Origin: Citrobacter youngae ATCC 29220
GTDB taxonomy: Bacteria > Pseudomonadota > Gammaproteobacteria > Enterobacterales > Enterobacteriaceae
Assembly (NCBI RefSeq): GCF_000155975.1
Contig: NZ_GG730301.1
Location: forward strand, 188,049 to 252,048
Length of the DNA stretch: 64,000 nucleotides
Direction: 5' to 3'
The notes below the pieces were generated by a model. That model was not told the origin of the DNA. It made no database searches and was given only the letters and a program-made list of their open reading frames with translations. The translations under genes were made by a program, and so were the position numbers. Below are positions 10,733 to 24,637 of this stretch, piece after piece (within the stretch, counting starts at the first letter, position 1; each line of letters starts with the position of its first letter).

Positions 10733-12073
10733 ATGAGCGCACAATTTACTACTCCCGTTGTGACTTCCATGCAGGTCATTCCGGTGGCGGGTCACGACAG
10801 CATGCTGATGAACCTGAGCGGCGCGCACGCTCCGTTCTTCACGCGTAATATTGTGATTATTAAAGATAACTCCGGTCATACCGGCGTGGGTGAAATTCCC
10901 GGCGGCGAAAAAATTCGTCAGACCCTGGAAGATGCGATTCCGCTGGTGGTGGGGAAAACGTTGGGCGAATACAAAAACGTACTGAATGCGGTGCGTAATC
11001 GCTTTGCCGATCGTGACGCCGGTGGCCGCGGTTTGCAGACCTTCGATCTGCGTACCACTATTCATGTGGTTACCGGGATCGAAGCGGCGATGTTGGATCT
11101 GTTAGGTCAGCATCTGGGCGTAAACGTGGCTTCCCTGCTGGGCGATGGTCAGCAGCGTAGTGAAGTAGAAATGCTGGGGTATCTGTTCTTCGTTGGTAAC
11201 CGTAAAGCAACGCCGTTGCCGTATCAAAGCCAGCCGGATGAAAAATGCGACTGGTATCGCCTGCGTCATGAAGAGGCGATGACCCCGGATGCGGTGGTGC
11301 GCCTGGCGGAGGCCGCGTATGAGAAATATGGTTTCAACGACTTCAAACTGAAAGGCGGCGTGCTGGCCGGGGAAGAAGAAGCGGAATCTATTGTGGCGCT
11401 GGCAAAACGTTTCCCGCAGGCGCGCGTGACGCTGGATCCGAACGGCGCGTGGTCGCTCAATGAAGCGATTAAGATCGGCAAATATCTGAAGGGTTCGCTG
11501 GCCTATGCGGAAGATCCGTGTGGGGCCGAGCAGGGCTTCTCCGGTCGTGAAGTGATGGCGGAGTTCCGCCGTGCCACCGGTCTGCCGACCGCCACCAACA
11601 TGATTGCGACCGATTGGCGTCAGATGGGGCATACCCTGTCGCTGCAGTCCGTGGATATCCCGCTGGCGGATCCGCATTTCTGGACCATGCAGGGCTCGGT
11701 ACGCGTGGCGCAGATGTGCCATGAGTTCGGCCTGACCTGGGGCTCGCACTCTAACAACCATTTTGATATTTCGCTGGCGATGTTCACTCACGTCGCGGCT
11801 GCGGCACCGGGCAAGATCACCGCCATCGATACCCACTGGATCTGGCAGGAAGGCAACCAGCGTCTGACCAAAGAGCCGTTTGAAATTAAAGGCGGCATGG
11901 TGCAAGTTCCGGCGAAACCGGGCCTTGGCGTGGAACTGGATATGGAGCAGGTGATGAAAGCGCATGAGCTGTATCAGCAGCATGGGCTGGGGGCGCGTGA
12001 TGATGCGATGGGAATGCAGTATCTGATCCCGAACTGGACGTTTGATAATAAGCGTCCGTGCATGGTACGCTAA
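10733..12073 (+). CDS. gudD: D-glucarate dehydratase GudD
   Basis: The 446-residue enolase-superfamily enzyme dehydrates D-glucarate (and L-idarate) to 5-keto-4-deoxy-D-glucarate. Visible active-site pieces are FKLKGG (general base Lys), LDPNGAW, EDPCG and TNMIA (metal and substrate ligands) and GSHSNNHFD (His base). AAGGACTAA precedes the ATG 21 bp after gudX, and a strong terminator follows the stop, closing the gudPXD operon. The adjacent glycerate kinase completes the local hexarate-to-glycolysis route, though the aldolase (GarL) and reductase (GarR) are not in the window. Confidence 0.96.
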   Translation: MSAQFTTPVVTSMQVIPVAGHDSMLMNLSGAHAPFFTRNIVIIKDNSGHTGVGEIPGGEKIRQTLEDAIPLVVGKTLGEYKNVLNAVRNRFADRDAGGRGLQTFDLRTTIHVVTGIEAAMLDLLGQHLGVNVASLLGDGQQRSEVEMLGYLFFVGNRKATPLPYQSQPDEKCDWYRLRHEEAMTPDAVVRLAEAAYEKYGFNDFKLKGGVLAGEEEAESIVALAKRFPQARVTLDPNGAWSLNEAIKIGKYLKGSLAYAEDPCGAEQGFSGREVMAEFRRATGLPTATNMIATDWRQMGHTLSLQSVDIPLADPHFWTMQGSVRVAQMCHEFGLTWGSHSNNHFDISLAMFTHVAAAAPGKITAIDTHWIWQEGNQRLTKEPFEIKGGMVQVPAKPGLGVELDMEQVMKAHELYQQHGLGARDDAMGMQYLIPNWTFDNKRPCMVR

Positions 12074-12083
12074 GCGAACTGGG

Positions 12084-12113
12084 ACCGCTCCCATAAAAGG
12101 GGCGGTTTTTTTT
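12084..12113 (+). terminator. Intrinsic terminator of the gudPXD operon
   Basis: ACCGCTCC and GGGGCGGT form an 8-bp stem over a short CATAAAA-type loop, followed by a run of eight T. It lies 10 bp after the gudD stop. Confidence 0.9.
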
Positions 12114-12156
12114 CCTGATGTATGCTTAACACAGTCAACATGCGTAAGGATGCTTT

Positions 12157-13299
12157 ATGAAAATAGTAATCGCACCGGATTCCTATAAGGAAAGTTTGAG
12201 TGCGCTTGAAGTCGCAACGGCTATTGAGCTGGGATTTCGTGAGATCTGGCCTGACGCGGATTACGTGAAGATCCCGGTCGCGGACGGCGGTGAGGGAACG
12301 GTCGAAGCGATGGTTGCCGCGACGCAAGGCCACCTTGTGCATGTTGATGTTACCGGCCCGTTGGGGAGTACTATTCGGGCATTTTATGGTTTGTCCGGTG
12401 ATGAGCGTTCGGCGTTTATTGAAATGGCGGCCGCCAGCGGGCTGGAGCAGGTTCCTGCGAGGCTACGCGATCCGCTGAAAACCACCTCCTGGGGAACCGG
12501 AGAGCTAATCCGTCATGCGCTGGATGCGGGCGTTGAGCATATCATCATCGGGATTGGCGGTAGCGCCACCAATGATGGCGGTGCCGGGATGGTGCAGGCG
12601 CTGGGGGCAAAATTGCTGGATGCGCATAATCACGAAATTTCATATGGCGCGATGGGCCTCGAAGCTCTCACCCGGATAGATATCTCACAGTTAGACAAGC
12701 GTCTTGCCACCTGCCGTATCGAAGTGGCCTGCGACGTCACTAACCCATTGACCGGTAAAGAGGGGGCCTCTGCGGTCTTTGGTCCACAAAAAGGGGCAAC
12801 GGCGGAGATGATTCCTCGTCTTGATCGGGCGCTCACGCACTATGCGCAACTGATCGCCCGCGATCTGGACGTCAACGTGCTGGAGCTGGCCGGCGGTGGC
12901 GCAGCAGGCGGTATGGGGGCGGCGCTGTATGCGTTTTGCGGCGCACAGCTACGCCGCGGTATTGAGACAGTGACGGATGCGTTACGCCTGGACGACTGTG
13001 TTGCAGATGCGGACCTGGTGGTGACGGGGGAAGGGCGCATCGACAGCCAGACTATTCACGGTAAGGTTCCGGTGGGGGTGGCGAAGGTCGCAAAGCGTTA
13101 TAACAAACCGGTAATCGGTATCGCCGGGAGCCTGACGGCCGATGTCGGTGTGGTACACGATCATGGGCTGGATGCGGTTTTTAGCGTCATCTATACCATT
13201 TGCACGTTGGATGAGGCGCTGAAGAATGCGAGTGAGAACGTGCGAATGACGGCGCGAAACGTGGCCGCGACGCTGAAAGCAGGGCAACAGTTACGCTGA
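12157..13299 (+). CDS. garK: Glycerate 2-kinase (GarK/GlxK family)
   Basis: The 380-residue product starts KIVIAPDSYKESLSALEVA and contains the family blocks VADGGEGTVEAM, GIGGSATNDGGAGM and VTGEGRIDSQTIHGK. The family phosphorylates D-glycerate with ATP to 2-phosphoglycerate. By eye it resembles E. coli GarK more than GlxK, but it may be a third paralogue: Salmonella carries a glycerate kinase at this same spot. It sits just past gudD, separated by a terminator, so it probably has its own promoter in the 83-bp gap. The symbol garK is by similarity, because in E. coli garK is in the gar operon elsewhere. Confidence 0.85.
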   Translation: MKIVIAPDSYKESLSALEVATAIELGFREIWPDADYVKIPVADGGEGTVEAMVAATQGHLVHVDVTGPLGSTIRAFYGLSGDERSAFIEMAAASGLEQVPARLRDPLKTTSWGTGELIRHALDAGVEHIIIGIGGSATNDGGAGMVQALGAKLLDAHNHEISYGAMGLEALTRIDISQLDKRLATCRIEVACDVTNPLTGKEGASAVFGPQKGATAEMIPRLDRALTHYAQLIARDLDVNVLELAGGGAAGGMGAALYAFCGAQLRRGIETVTDALRLDDCVADADLVVTGEGRIDSQTIHGKVPVGVAKVAKRYNKPVIGIAGSLTADVGVVHDHGLDAVFSVIYTICTLDEALKNASENVRMTARNVAATLKAGQQLR

Positions 13300-13302
13300 G
13301 TT

Positions 13303-14020
<718 letters not shown>

Positions 14021-14022
14021 GA

Positions 14023-16779
14023 TTACCCCAGCATGCGTTTCGCTTCGCGCGCGACGTTATCCATTTCATCCAGAAGTTCCAGAAATTCAGGCTCCAGCTC
14101 TTCTTCTTTGGTCCCGCTACGTAACTGCTGCTCAATGAGCTGGCACAGGTTTTTCATGCGGGGAACGCCGCTATAGCCGCAGCTGCCGTGCAGCTTATGA
14201 ATCATATCCACCAACCCTTCAGGGTTTTCGCCTACCAGCTGTTCCTCAATTTTGTTACGCACCTCGGGCAGAAAATCGAGCAGCATTTGCAGCATATCTC
14301 GCGCCAGATCGTTTTTACCTGCGGCTTGTCTTAATGCCAACTGCCAGTCGAGCGTGGTATTCGGGTTGACGACCGGCTCAACAGGTTCCACCGCGAGCGC
14401 CCGCAGCGATGTGCTTGCGCCGGGCTTGTAGCGTAACAGGAGATTATGCAGCTTATCTTCTTCGATAGGCTTCGCCAGGTAATCGTTCATCCCGGCGCTG
14501 AGCAGCTTCTCTTTTTGCCCGGCCATGGCATGCGCAGTAACCGCAATAACCGGCGTCTGTTGCTGATGAGGAAGCTGGTGGATAAGCTCGCAGGCGCGAA
14601 TGCCGTCCATATCTGGCATCTGAATATCCATCAGGATCAGATCAAACTGCATCTGCCTGGCGCGATCCACCGCCTGATGTCCGCTGTCGCAGAGCACGAC
14701 GTGCTGTACCTTATCCTCCAGCAGCGCGCCAATCAGCTTGAGATTCGCCGGGTTGTCGTCCACCGCCATCACGGTCATGGCGATTTTGCTCTCGTCCGGC
14801 AACGGCTGATCCGCGCTGTGGTTCAACTGGCAATACTCTGTCAGCGCAGGTAGCAAGCGGGTTGAGGTGAGAGGCTTCAACAGGCACGCCGCCGCGCCGC
14901 CCTGTTTCAATTTCTCGGCGTTAATCTGCGCGTGGCAAGGCAGGGCTAATAGCAGGAAGTCGGTCATCGCCGCTGCGCTTGCCAGCCGCTCATGCTGCAT
15001 GGTGAGCGGTTCGCGGAAAGTGACCGGTATGCCCAGCAGCAGAATATCGTAGTGATCCTTCGGCAGCCCGGAGAATGAAGGGCTATAAATCACCTCCAGC
15101 GGCGTTTCACTTAATATATCCAATGTGCATTGCGCGGCGGTGGCGTTAGGTTCGACGTAGGCCAGACGTTTCCCGGCCAGACAGCGCGAAGTTGAACGAT
15201 CAACAAGAACGTTAGGATTGAGATCGAGGCTGATATGGAACCAGAACGTGGATCCCCGGTTCGGCTGGCTGTGGAAGGAGATATCCCCGCCCATTTCGTT
15301 GACCAGTTTTTGCGTAATGACCAGCCCAAGGCCGGTACCGCCGTGGCGCCGGGAAATACTGGCGTCCGCCTGGCGGAAGGCCTGGAACAGGCGTGACTGA
15401 TCGCGCTCTGGGATACCGATGCCGGTATCGCGGATTTGCACTTCAATTTGCACTTTCGTGTTACTGAGGGCGCGTTTCTCGACCAGAATGTCGATATTAC
15501 CGCCCTCGGTAAATTTGATGGCATTGCCCACCAGATTGGTGATTACCTGCTGTAAGCGCAGCGGGTCGCCGATAACGTTGTCTGGCACATCATTCTTAAT
15601 GTTCAGCGTCAGCTCAAGCCCTTTATCATGGGATGAATGGGCCAACAGCGTGACGACGTCATCCAGCGTGCTGCGTAGCGGGAACGGGATGCTTTCGAGG
15701 ATCAGCTTGCCCGCTTCCAGTTTGGAGAAGTCCAGCACATCATTGATGATGGCCAGCAGATTGTTGGCCGAGCGCTCAATGGTATTCAGGTGATCGCGCT
15801 GCGTGGTGTTGAGCTCGGTCTTCAGCGTCAGGCGCGTAAAGCCAATCACGCCATTCAGCGGCGTGCGTAGCTCGTGCGACATGTTAGCCAGAAACTCCGA
15901 CTTAATACGCGCCGCTTCCTGGGCGCGTTTCTTCGCCAGATCCAGCTCGACGTTCTGGATTTCCATCTGCTCCAGGGTTTCGCGCAGGTCGGAGGTGGCC
16001 TGATCGATGTTGTGCTGCATCTCTTCATGGTAGGCCGCAAGAGACATCGCCATCGAGTTGATGCCGTTCTTGAGCATATCCAGCTCGCCCAGCATGAAAC
16101 CTTCCACGCGGCTGTCGAGCTGCCCTCTACGTATTCGGTCAACGGTATTCACCATATTGCGAATCGGACCGGTCACGTCGCGCATCAGACGCCAGCCGAA
16201 AATTAACGCAATCCCGATACAAAACAGCATCATTACGCTGGAGATAAAGATCTCTTTATACTGCTGCAAGCGTACTGACTTGAGGTCCAGCTCAAGCGCC
16301 ACATATCCCAGCATATTTTGCGTATTTTTGGCATCGCTGACGGCAGATTCATCCGGTGAATAGCTCTCCGATATAATGGGCGTTCGCAGGATCATGATAT
16401 CCCCGAGCCGGGTGACGCTCAGCTTACGGGGAAACGGTGAACCGGTCGCCAGCTGCATTTCAGACGGATCGAGATGAAAATTGGAGGTGACGAACAGCCG
16501 GTTATTTTCGTCATAGACAGAAATTGCCCGCACGATATCGGAATGGCGGCGATGCAGCACGCTGATGAGCTGGCCGATGGATTCCCTGTTTTGCAGGTTC
16601 ATGCCATATTCGCTGGAGACCGCCAGCGGCTCTATGATGCTGGCGCCGGCATCTTCCAGTTGACGCTGCAAGTCGTTGTAGCGATGCACAACAAAAAAGA
16701 TACTGAGCAACAAACCAATCAGGACGGTCGGGGCCAGGATCAGAATCATCATGCGTGCGCGCAGGCTGTAGTTGGTCAT
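14023..16779 (-). CDS. barA: Hybrid sensor histidine kinase BarA
   Basis: At 918 residues this equals E. coli BarA. In order: membrane segment at about residues 10-30, periplasmic sensor, second membrane segment at about 175-195, HAMP, dimerisation/phosphoacceptor motif [13 protein letters not shown] (His about 302), ATPase domain with [11 protein letters not shown] and GGTGLGL, receiver domain with [11 protein letters not shown] (Asp about 718) and a C-terminal HPt domain with [11 protein letters not shown] (His about 861). It relays phosphate to UvrY, which activates csrB and csrC; csrB and its UvrY box lie about 9 kb away. Acetate and formate are the known stimuli. It is divergent from rlmD. 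Confidence 0.97.
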   Translation of the reverse strand: MTNYSLRARMMILILAPTVLIGLLLSIFFVVHRYNDLQRQLEDAGASIIEPLAVSSEYGMNLQNRESIGQLISVLHRRHSDIVRAISVYDENNRLFVTSNFHLDPSEMQLATGSPFPRKLSVTRLGDIMILRTPIISESYSPDESAVSDAKNTQNMLGYVALELDLKSVRLQQYKEIFISSVMMLFCIGIALIFGWRLMRDVTGPIRNMVNTVDRIRRGQLDSRVEGFMLGELDMLKNGINSMAMSLAAYHEEMQHNIDQATSDLRETLEQMEIQNVELDLAKKRAQEAARIKSEFLANMSHELRTPLNGVIGFTRLTLKTELNTTQRDHLNTIERSANNLLAIINDVLDFSKLEAGKLILESIPFPLRSTLDDVVTLLAHSSHDKGLELTLNIKNDVPDNVIGDPLRLQQVITNLVGNAIKFTEGGNIDILVEKRALSNTKVQIEVQIRDTGIGIPERDQSRLFQAFRQADASISRRHGGTGLGLVITQKLVNEMGGDISFHSQPNRGSTFWFHISLDLNPNVLVDRSTSRCLAGKRLAYVEPNATAAQCTLDILSETPLEVIYSPSFSGLPKDHYDILLLGIPVTFREPLTMQHERLASAAAMTDFLLLALPCHAQINAEKLKQGGAAACLLKPLTSTRLLPALTEYCQLNHSADQPLPDESKIAMTVMAVDDNPANLKLIGALLEDKVQHVVLCDSGHQAVDRARQMQFDLILMDIQMPDMDGIRACELIHQLPHQQQTPVIAVTAHAMAGQKEKLLSAGMNDYLAKPIEEDKLHNLLLRYKPGASTSLRALAVEPVEPVVNPNTTLDWQLALRQAAGKNDLARDMLQMLLDFLPEVRNKIEEQLVGENPEGLVDMIHKLHGSCGYSGVPRMKNLCQLIEQQLRSGTKEEELEPEFLELLDEMDNVAREAKRMLG

Positions 16780-16836
16780 GGAGTTCCGTTATGGGACAAT
16801 TAGGGTCACACTGTTAAATAGAGAAATATCTCGTCG

Positions 16837-18135
16837 ATGGCGCAATTCTACTCTGCAAAACGACGCGTGACGACGCGTCAGATCATAACCGTTACCGTCA
16901 ATGACCTCGATCCTTTCGGTCAGGGCGTCGCTCGCCATAACGGAAAGGCGTTGTTTATACCGGAATTGCTACCCCAGGAAAGCGCAGAGGTGGTGATTAC
17001 CGAAGATAAAAAACAGTTCGCCCGCGCGCAAGTAAAACGACGTTTAAACGACAGTCCGCAGCGTGAAGTGCCACGTTGCCCGCATTTTGGCGTGTGCGGC
17101 GGCTGCCAGCAGCAGCATGCCAGCATCTCGTTGCAGCAGCGTAGCAAAAGCGCGGCGTTGTCACGTTTAATGAAATATGAAGTGTCGGATGTTATCGCGG
17201 ATACCCCGTGGGGCTATCGTCGTCGCGCCCGGTTGAGCCTGAACTATCGGCCAAAAGAACAAAAATTGCAGATGGGGTTTCGCAAATCTGGCTCAAGCGA
17301 CATTATTGATGTCAAACAATGCCCTGTTTTGGTGCCCCGGCTTGAAGCGCTATTGCCCCATATCAGGGCGTGTCTGGAGAGTTTGCAAGGGTTGCGCCAT
17401 CTTGGCCATGTCGAGCTGGTACAGGCGGGGAGCGGAACCCTGATGATTTTGCGCCACACCGCGCCCTTAAGTGTTCAGGATAAAGAAAAACTGGAATGCT
17501 TTTCGCATTCTCAGGGGCTGTCTTTGTTTCTGGCCCCGCAAAGCGAGATACTGGAATCAATATCAGAAGAATCGCCCTGGTATGACTCAAATGGGCTACG
17601 GTTAAGCTTCAGCCCGCGTGATTTTATCCAGGTCAACGAAGGGGTAAACCAGCAAATGGTCGCCCGCGCGCTGGAATGGCTTGATGTGCAGCCTGGAGAT
17701 CGCGTACTCGATCTGTTCTGCGGTATGGGTAATTTTACCCTGCCGCTGGCACGCCGGGCTGCAAGCGTGGTGGGTGTGGAAGGGGTGCCTGCGCTGGTGG
17801 AAAAAGCCCGGGAAAACGCGCTGAATAACGGATTACACAATGTGACATTCTTTCATGAAAACCTTGAGGAAGATGTCACCCGGCAGCCGTGGGCGAAAAA
17901 TGGCTTCGACAAAGTATTACTCGATCCTGCGCGCGCGGGGGCTGCCGGTGTGATGCAACATATTATAAAATTAGAACCTATACGCGTTGTTTATGTATCC
18001 TGTAACCCTGCAACGCTGGCTCGTGACAGCGACGCTTTGCTCAACGCGGGATATGCCATACGGCAACTGGCGATGCTCGATATGTTCCCGCACACTGGAC
18101 ACCTGGAATCAATGGTCCTGTTTGAGCGTGTGTAA
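16837..18135 (+). CDS. rlmD: 23S rRNA (uracil-1939-C5)-methyltransferase RlmD
   Basis: The 432-residue product has an N-terminal TRAM domain, an iron-sulfur cysteine cluster ([14 protein letters not shown] near residue 81, plus a later Cys in KQCP), a SAM-binding domain with [14 protein letters not shown] near residue 287, and the catalytic [12 protein letters not shown] block near residue 387. It methylates U1939 of 23S rRNA. The length is within one residue of E. coli RlmD (RumA). It is divergent from barA (57 bp apart) and upstream of relA on the same strand. Confidence 0.96.
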   Translation: MAQFYSAKRRVTTRQIITVTVNDLDPFGQGVARHNGKALFIPELLPQESAEVVITEDKKQFARAQVKRRLNDSPQREVPRCPHFGVCGGCQQQHASISLQQRSKSAALSRLMKYEVSDVIADTPWGYRRRARLSLNYRPKEQKLQMGFRKSGSSDIIDVKQCPVLVPRLEALLPHIRACLESLQGLRHLGHVELVQAGSGTLMILRHTAPLSVQDKEKLECFSHSQGLSLFLAPQSEILESISEESPWYDSNGLRLSFSPRDFIQVNEGVNQQMVARALEWLDVQPGDRVLDLFCGMGNFTLPLARRAASVVGVEGVPALVEKARENALNNGLHNVTFFHENLEEDVTRQPWAKNGFDKVLLDPARAGAAGVMQHIIKLEPIRVVYVSCNPATLARDSDALLNAGYAIRQLAMLDMFPHTGHLESMVLFERV

Positions 18136-18235
18136 TGAAATTTGTACCCATTGGATTTCGGGTTGTAATGCAGCGTGAAAGACAATGGGTAAGGCTTGTC
18201 GACTTCGACAGGCCTGGCCCCATAAGGAGAGGACA

Positions 18236-20470
18236 ATGGTTGCGGTAAGAAGTGCACATATAAATAAAGCTGGTGAGTTTGATCCCAAGAAATGGATCGC
18301 GAGTCTGGGGATCTCCAGCCAGCAGTCGTGTGAACGCTTAGCCGAAACCTGGGCGTACTGCCAGCAGCAAACACAGGGGCATCCGGATGCGGATCTGCTG
18401 CTGTGGCGTGGCGTGGAGATGGTAGAGATACTCTCCATGTTGAGCATGGATATCGACACGCTGCGTGCGGCAATGCTGTTCCCTCTGGCGGATGCCAACG
18501 TGGTCAGCGAGGACGTCCTGCGCGAAAGCGTGGGTAAATCCATTGTGCATCTTATCCATGGTGTGCGCGATATGGCGGCGATACGCCAGCTGAAAGCCAC
18601 GCATACCGACTCTGTCTCTTCCGAGCAGGTCGATAACGTCCGCCGTATGCTGCTGGCAATGGTGGACGATTTTCGCTGCGTGGTCATCAAGCTGGCGGAG
18701 CGGATCGCGCATCTGCGTGAAGTGAAGGACGCACCGGAAGATGAACGCGTGCTGGCGGCAAAAGAGTGCACCAATATTTATGCGCCGCTGGCCAACCGCT
18801 TGGGCATTGGGCAATTAAAATGGGAGCTGGAAGATTACTGCTTCCGCTATTTGCACCCGGCCGAATACAAACGTATTGCCAAACTGCTGCATGAACGTCG
18901 TATCGATCGCGAACACTACATTGAAGAGTTTGTTGGGCATCTGCGTTCAGAGATGAAAACCGAAGGCGTTAAAGCCGAAGTGTACGGGCGTCCGAAGCAC
19001 ATCTACAGCATCTGGCGTAAAATGCAGAAAAAGCAGTTAGCCTTCGATGAGCTGTTCGACGTGCGCGCGGTGCGCATCGTGGCGGAGCGTTTACAGGACT
19101 GCTATGCCGCGCTTGGGATAGTACATACTCACTATCGCCATCTGCCGGATGAGTTCGATGATTACGTCGCCAACCCAAAACCCAACGGCTATCAGTCAAT
19201 CCATACGGTTGTGCTTGGGCCGGGTGGAAAAACCATTGAAATCCAGATCCGCACCAAACAGATGCACGAAGATGCCGAACTGGGCGTGGCGGCACACTGG
19301 AAGTACAAAGAAGGGACAGCTTCAGGCGCGGCGCGTTCTGGGCATGAAGACCGCATTGCGTGGCTGCGTAAGCTGATCGCCTGGCAGGAAGAGATGGCGG
19401 ATTCAGGTGAAATGCTGGATGAAGTTCGTAGCCAGGTCTTTGATGACAGAGTTTACGTCTTTACGCCAAAAGGCGACGTTGTTGACCTGCCAGCAGGCTC
19501 CACGCCGCTCGATTTTGCTTACCACATCCACAGCGATGTCGGGCATCGTTGCATTGGCGCGAAAATTGGCGGGCGCATCGTACCGTTTACCTACCAGCTG
19601 CAGATGGGCGATCAAATTGAAATTATCACCCAGAAACAGCCTAACCCAAGCCGTGACTGGTTGAACCCTAATCTTGGCTACGTGACCACCAGCCGTGGCC
19701 GTTCGAAGATCCACGCCTGGTTCCGTAAACAGGATCGTGACAAAAACATCCTGGCGGGCCGTCAGATCCTCGACGATGAGCTTGCGCACCTGGGCATTAG
19801 CCTGAAAGAGGCGGAAAAATATCTGCTGCCGCGCTACAGCTTCAACGAGCTGGAAGAACTGCTGGCGGCAATTGGCGGCGGCGATATCCGCCTCAACCAG
19901 ATGGTGAACTTCCTGCAGGCGCAGTTTAATAAGCCCAGCGCTGCCGAACAGGATGCTGCCGCGCTGAAACAGCTTCAGCAGAAAACGCAGGCGCCGCAGA
20001 GTCGCCGTAAGGACGATGGTCGCGTGGTGGTGGAAGGGGTTGGTAACCTGATGCACCACATCGCGCGCTGCTGCCAGCCGATTCCTGGCGATGAGATTGT
20101 CGGGTTTATCACCCAGGGACGCGGTATTTCCGTGCACCGGGCCGACTGCGAACAGCTGGCAGAGCTGCGTTCACACGCGCCGGAGCGTATTGTTGATGCG
20201 GTTTGGGGCGAAAGCTACTCGGCGGGATATTCGCTGGTGGTTCGCGTTCAGGCTAACGATCGCAGCGGTTTATTGCGCGATATCACCACGATCCTCGCCA
20301 ACGAGAAAGTGAACGTGCTGGGGGTTGCCAGCCGGAGCGACACCAAACAGCAGCTGGCCACCATCGATATGACCATCGAAATCTATAACCTGCAGGTGCT
20401 CGGGCGCGTGCTCGGCAAGCTGAACCAGGTGCCGGATGTGATCGACGCGCGTCGTCTGCACGGTAATTAA
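18236..20470 (+). CDS. relA: GTP pyrophosphokinase RelA ((p)ppGpp synthetase I)
   Basis: The ATG at 18236, just after AAGGAGAGG, gives 744 residues, the E. coli length; an in-frame ATG at 18185 is less likely because it lacks this match. In order: a degenerate HD hydrolase domain (AMLFPLADANVV where active hydrolases have HDxxED, so no hydrolase activity is expected), the synthetase domain (AFDELFDVRAVRIV, NGYQSIHTVV), TGS domain (VYVFTPKGDVVDLPAGST), helical and zinc-finger-type region (ARCCQPIPGDEI) and a C-terminal ACT domain. It makes (p)ppGpp on stalled ribosomes. A small hairpin (18193-18214) lies in its leader. Confidence 0.97.
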   Translation: MVAVRSAHINKAGEFDPKKWIASLGISSQQSCERLAETWAYCQQQTQGHPDADLLLWRGVEMVEILSMLSMDIDTLRAAMLFPLADANVVSEDVLRESVGKSIVHLIHGVRDMAAIRQLKATHTDSVSSEQVDNVRRMLLAMVDDFRCVVIKLAERIAHLREVKDAPEDERVLAAKECTNIYAPLANRLGIGQLKWELEDYCFRYLHPAEYKRIAKLLHERRIDREHYIEEFVGHLRSEMKTEGVKAEVYGRPKHIYSIWRKMQKKQLAFDELFDVRAVRIVAERLQDCYAALGIVHTHYRHLPDEFDDYVANPKPNGYQSIHTVVLGPGGKTIEIQIRTKQMHEDAELGVAAHWKYKEGTASGAARSGHEDRIAWLRKLIAWQEEMADSGEMLDEVRSQVFDDRVYVFTPKGDVVDLPAGSTPLDFAYHIHSDVGHRCIGAKIGGRIVPFTYQLQMGDQIEIITQKQPNPSRDWLNPNLGYVTTSRGRSKIHAWFRKQDRDKNILAGRQILDDELAHLGISLKEAEKYLLPRYSFNELEELLAAIGGGDIRLNQMVNFLQAQFNKPSAAEQDAAALKQLQQKTQAPQSRRKDDGRVVVEGVGNLMHHIARCCQPIPGDEIVGFITQGRGISVHRADCEQLAELRSHAPERIVDAVWGESYSAGYSLVVRVQANDRSGLLRDITTILANEKVNVLGVASRSDTKQQLATIDMTIEIYNLQVLGRVLGKLNQVPDVIDARRLHGN

Positions 20471-20477
20471 TACGAAC

Positions 20478-20516
20478 GTAGGCCGGATGGCGGCATAAAT
20501 GCCTTATCCGGCCTAC
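20478..20516. repeat. REP element between relA and mazG
   Basis: GTAGGCCGGATGGCGG and GCCTTATCCGGCCTAC face each other as an imperfect palindrome of about 39 bp. It occupies most of the 73-bp gap where E. coli K-12 carries the mazEF toxin-antitoxin genes. Confidence 0.9.
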
Positions 20517-20543
20517 AGTTATTCAAATTTCCAGGATTTTCCA

Positions 20544-21335
20544 ATGAACCAAATCGATCGACTGCTCGGTATTATGCAGCGCTTGCGCGACCCGGAAAAC
20601 GGCTGTCCGTGGGATAAAGAGCAGACATTCGCCACTATCGCCCCTTACACCCTCGAAGAAACCTATGAAGTGCTGGATGCGATTGCGCGTGAAGACTTCG
20701 ACGATCTGCGCGGAGAGCTCGGTGACCTGCTGTTCCAGGTGGTGTTTTACGCCCAGATGGCGCAGGAAGAAGGGCGCTTCAACTTTGAGGATATCTGTGC
20801 GGCAATAAGCGATAAGCTTGAGCGCCGCCACCCACACGTTTTTGCTGATGTTTCCGCCAGTAACAGCGCTGAGGTACTGACCCGCTGGGAGCAAATCAAA
20901 AGTGAAGAACGCGCCGAGAAAGCACAGCATTCCGCGCTCGATGATATTCCCCGCAGTTTACCGGCGCTAATGCGCGCCCAGAAAATTCAGAAACGCTGCT
21001 CTAATGTGGGTTTCGACTGGAAAACATTAGGACCGGTTGTCGACAAGGTTTATGAAGAGATCGACGAAGTCATGTTTGAGGCGAAGCAGGCTGTCGTGGA
21101 CCAGGCTAAACTGGAGGAGGAAATGGGCGATCTGCTGTTTGCTACGGTCAACATGGCGCGCCATTTAGGCACCAAAGCGGAGACCGCATTGCAAAAAGCG
21201 AACGAGAAATTTGAACGACGTTTTCGTGAAGTTGAGCGAATTGTCGCTGCTCGTGGTCTGGAAATGACAGGTGTTGATCTGGAAACGATGGAAGAAGTCT
21301 GGCAACAGGTAAAACGGCAGGAAATTGATCTCTAA
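20544..21335 (+). CDS. mazG: Nucleoside triphosphate pyrophosphohydrolase MazG
   Basis: The ATG at 20544 (after TCCAGGATTTT) gives MNQIDRLLGIMQRLRDPENG and 263 residues, the length of E. coli MazG. Two tandem all-alpha NTP pyrophosphatase repeats are visible, with metal-binding helices EETYEVLDAI and ELGDLLFQVV in the first and EEIDEV and EEMGDLLFATV in the second. It hydrolyses NTPs and dNTPs to the monophosphate, and in E. coli it lowers (p)ppGpp effects. It follows relA directly because mazEF is absent. Confidence 0.96.
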   Translation: MNQIDRLLGIMQRLRDPENGCPWDKEQTFATIAPYTLEETYEVLDAIAREDFDDLRGELGDLLFQVVFYAQMAQEEGRFNFEDICAAISDKLERRHPHVFADVSASNSAEVLTRWEQIKSEERAEKAQHSALDDIPRSLPALMRAQKIQKRCSNVGFDWKTLGPVVDKVYEEIDEVMFEAKQAVVDQAKLEEEMGDLLFATVNMARHLGTKAETALQKANEKFERRFREVERIVAARGLEMTGVDLETMEEVWQQVKRQEIDL

Positions 21336-21348
21336 GGGATTTCGTTGG

Positions 21349-21390
21349 TCAAGCGCTTTTTGTGTGATTTCTTAAATGACAAGCGCTTGA
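21349..21390. promoter_or_regulatory. Paired AAGCGCTT palindromes upstream of pyrG
   Basis: TCAAGCGCTT (21349-21358) and AAGCGCTTGA (21381-21390) form a perfect 10-bp inverted repeat, and each core AAGCGCTT is itself palindromic. The cores are 30 bp apart, close to three helical turns. The core resembles LacI-family operators, but no regulator is known to me for this site. Confidence 0.4.
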
Positions 21391-21470
21391 TTTACGTCAA
21401 AAACATTTACCCCAAACGGGCTATTTTCTCACTCCCGATGTTAATGTGAGCCTGGTGAAGAGGAGGGATA

Positions 21471-24582
<3,112 letters not shown>

Positions 24583-24605
24583 TCCTGTTCTTTAACTCTT
24601 AACGT

Positions 24606-24631
24606 AAAAACCCGCTGCGGCGGGTTTTTTT
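24606..24631. terminator. Intrinsic terminator between eno and the RpiR-type gene
   Basis: AAAAACCCGC-TGC-GGCGGG-TTTTTTT forms a compact GC stem flanked by A and T runs. It can serve both eno (plus strand) and the convergent regulator gene (minus strand). Confidence 0.88.
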
Positions 24632-24637
24632 ATGCCT

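Noticed and set aside
18193-18214. Hairpin GGCTTGTCGA/TCGACAGGCC before relA
   Set aside because: No T run follows, so it is not a terminator; no evidence for a regulatory role.
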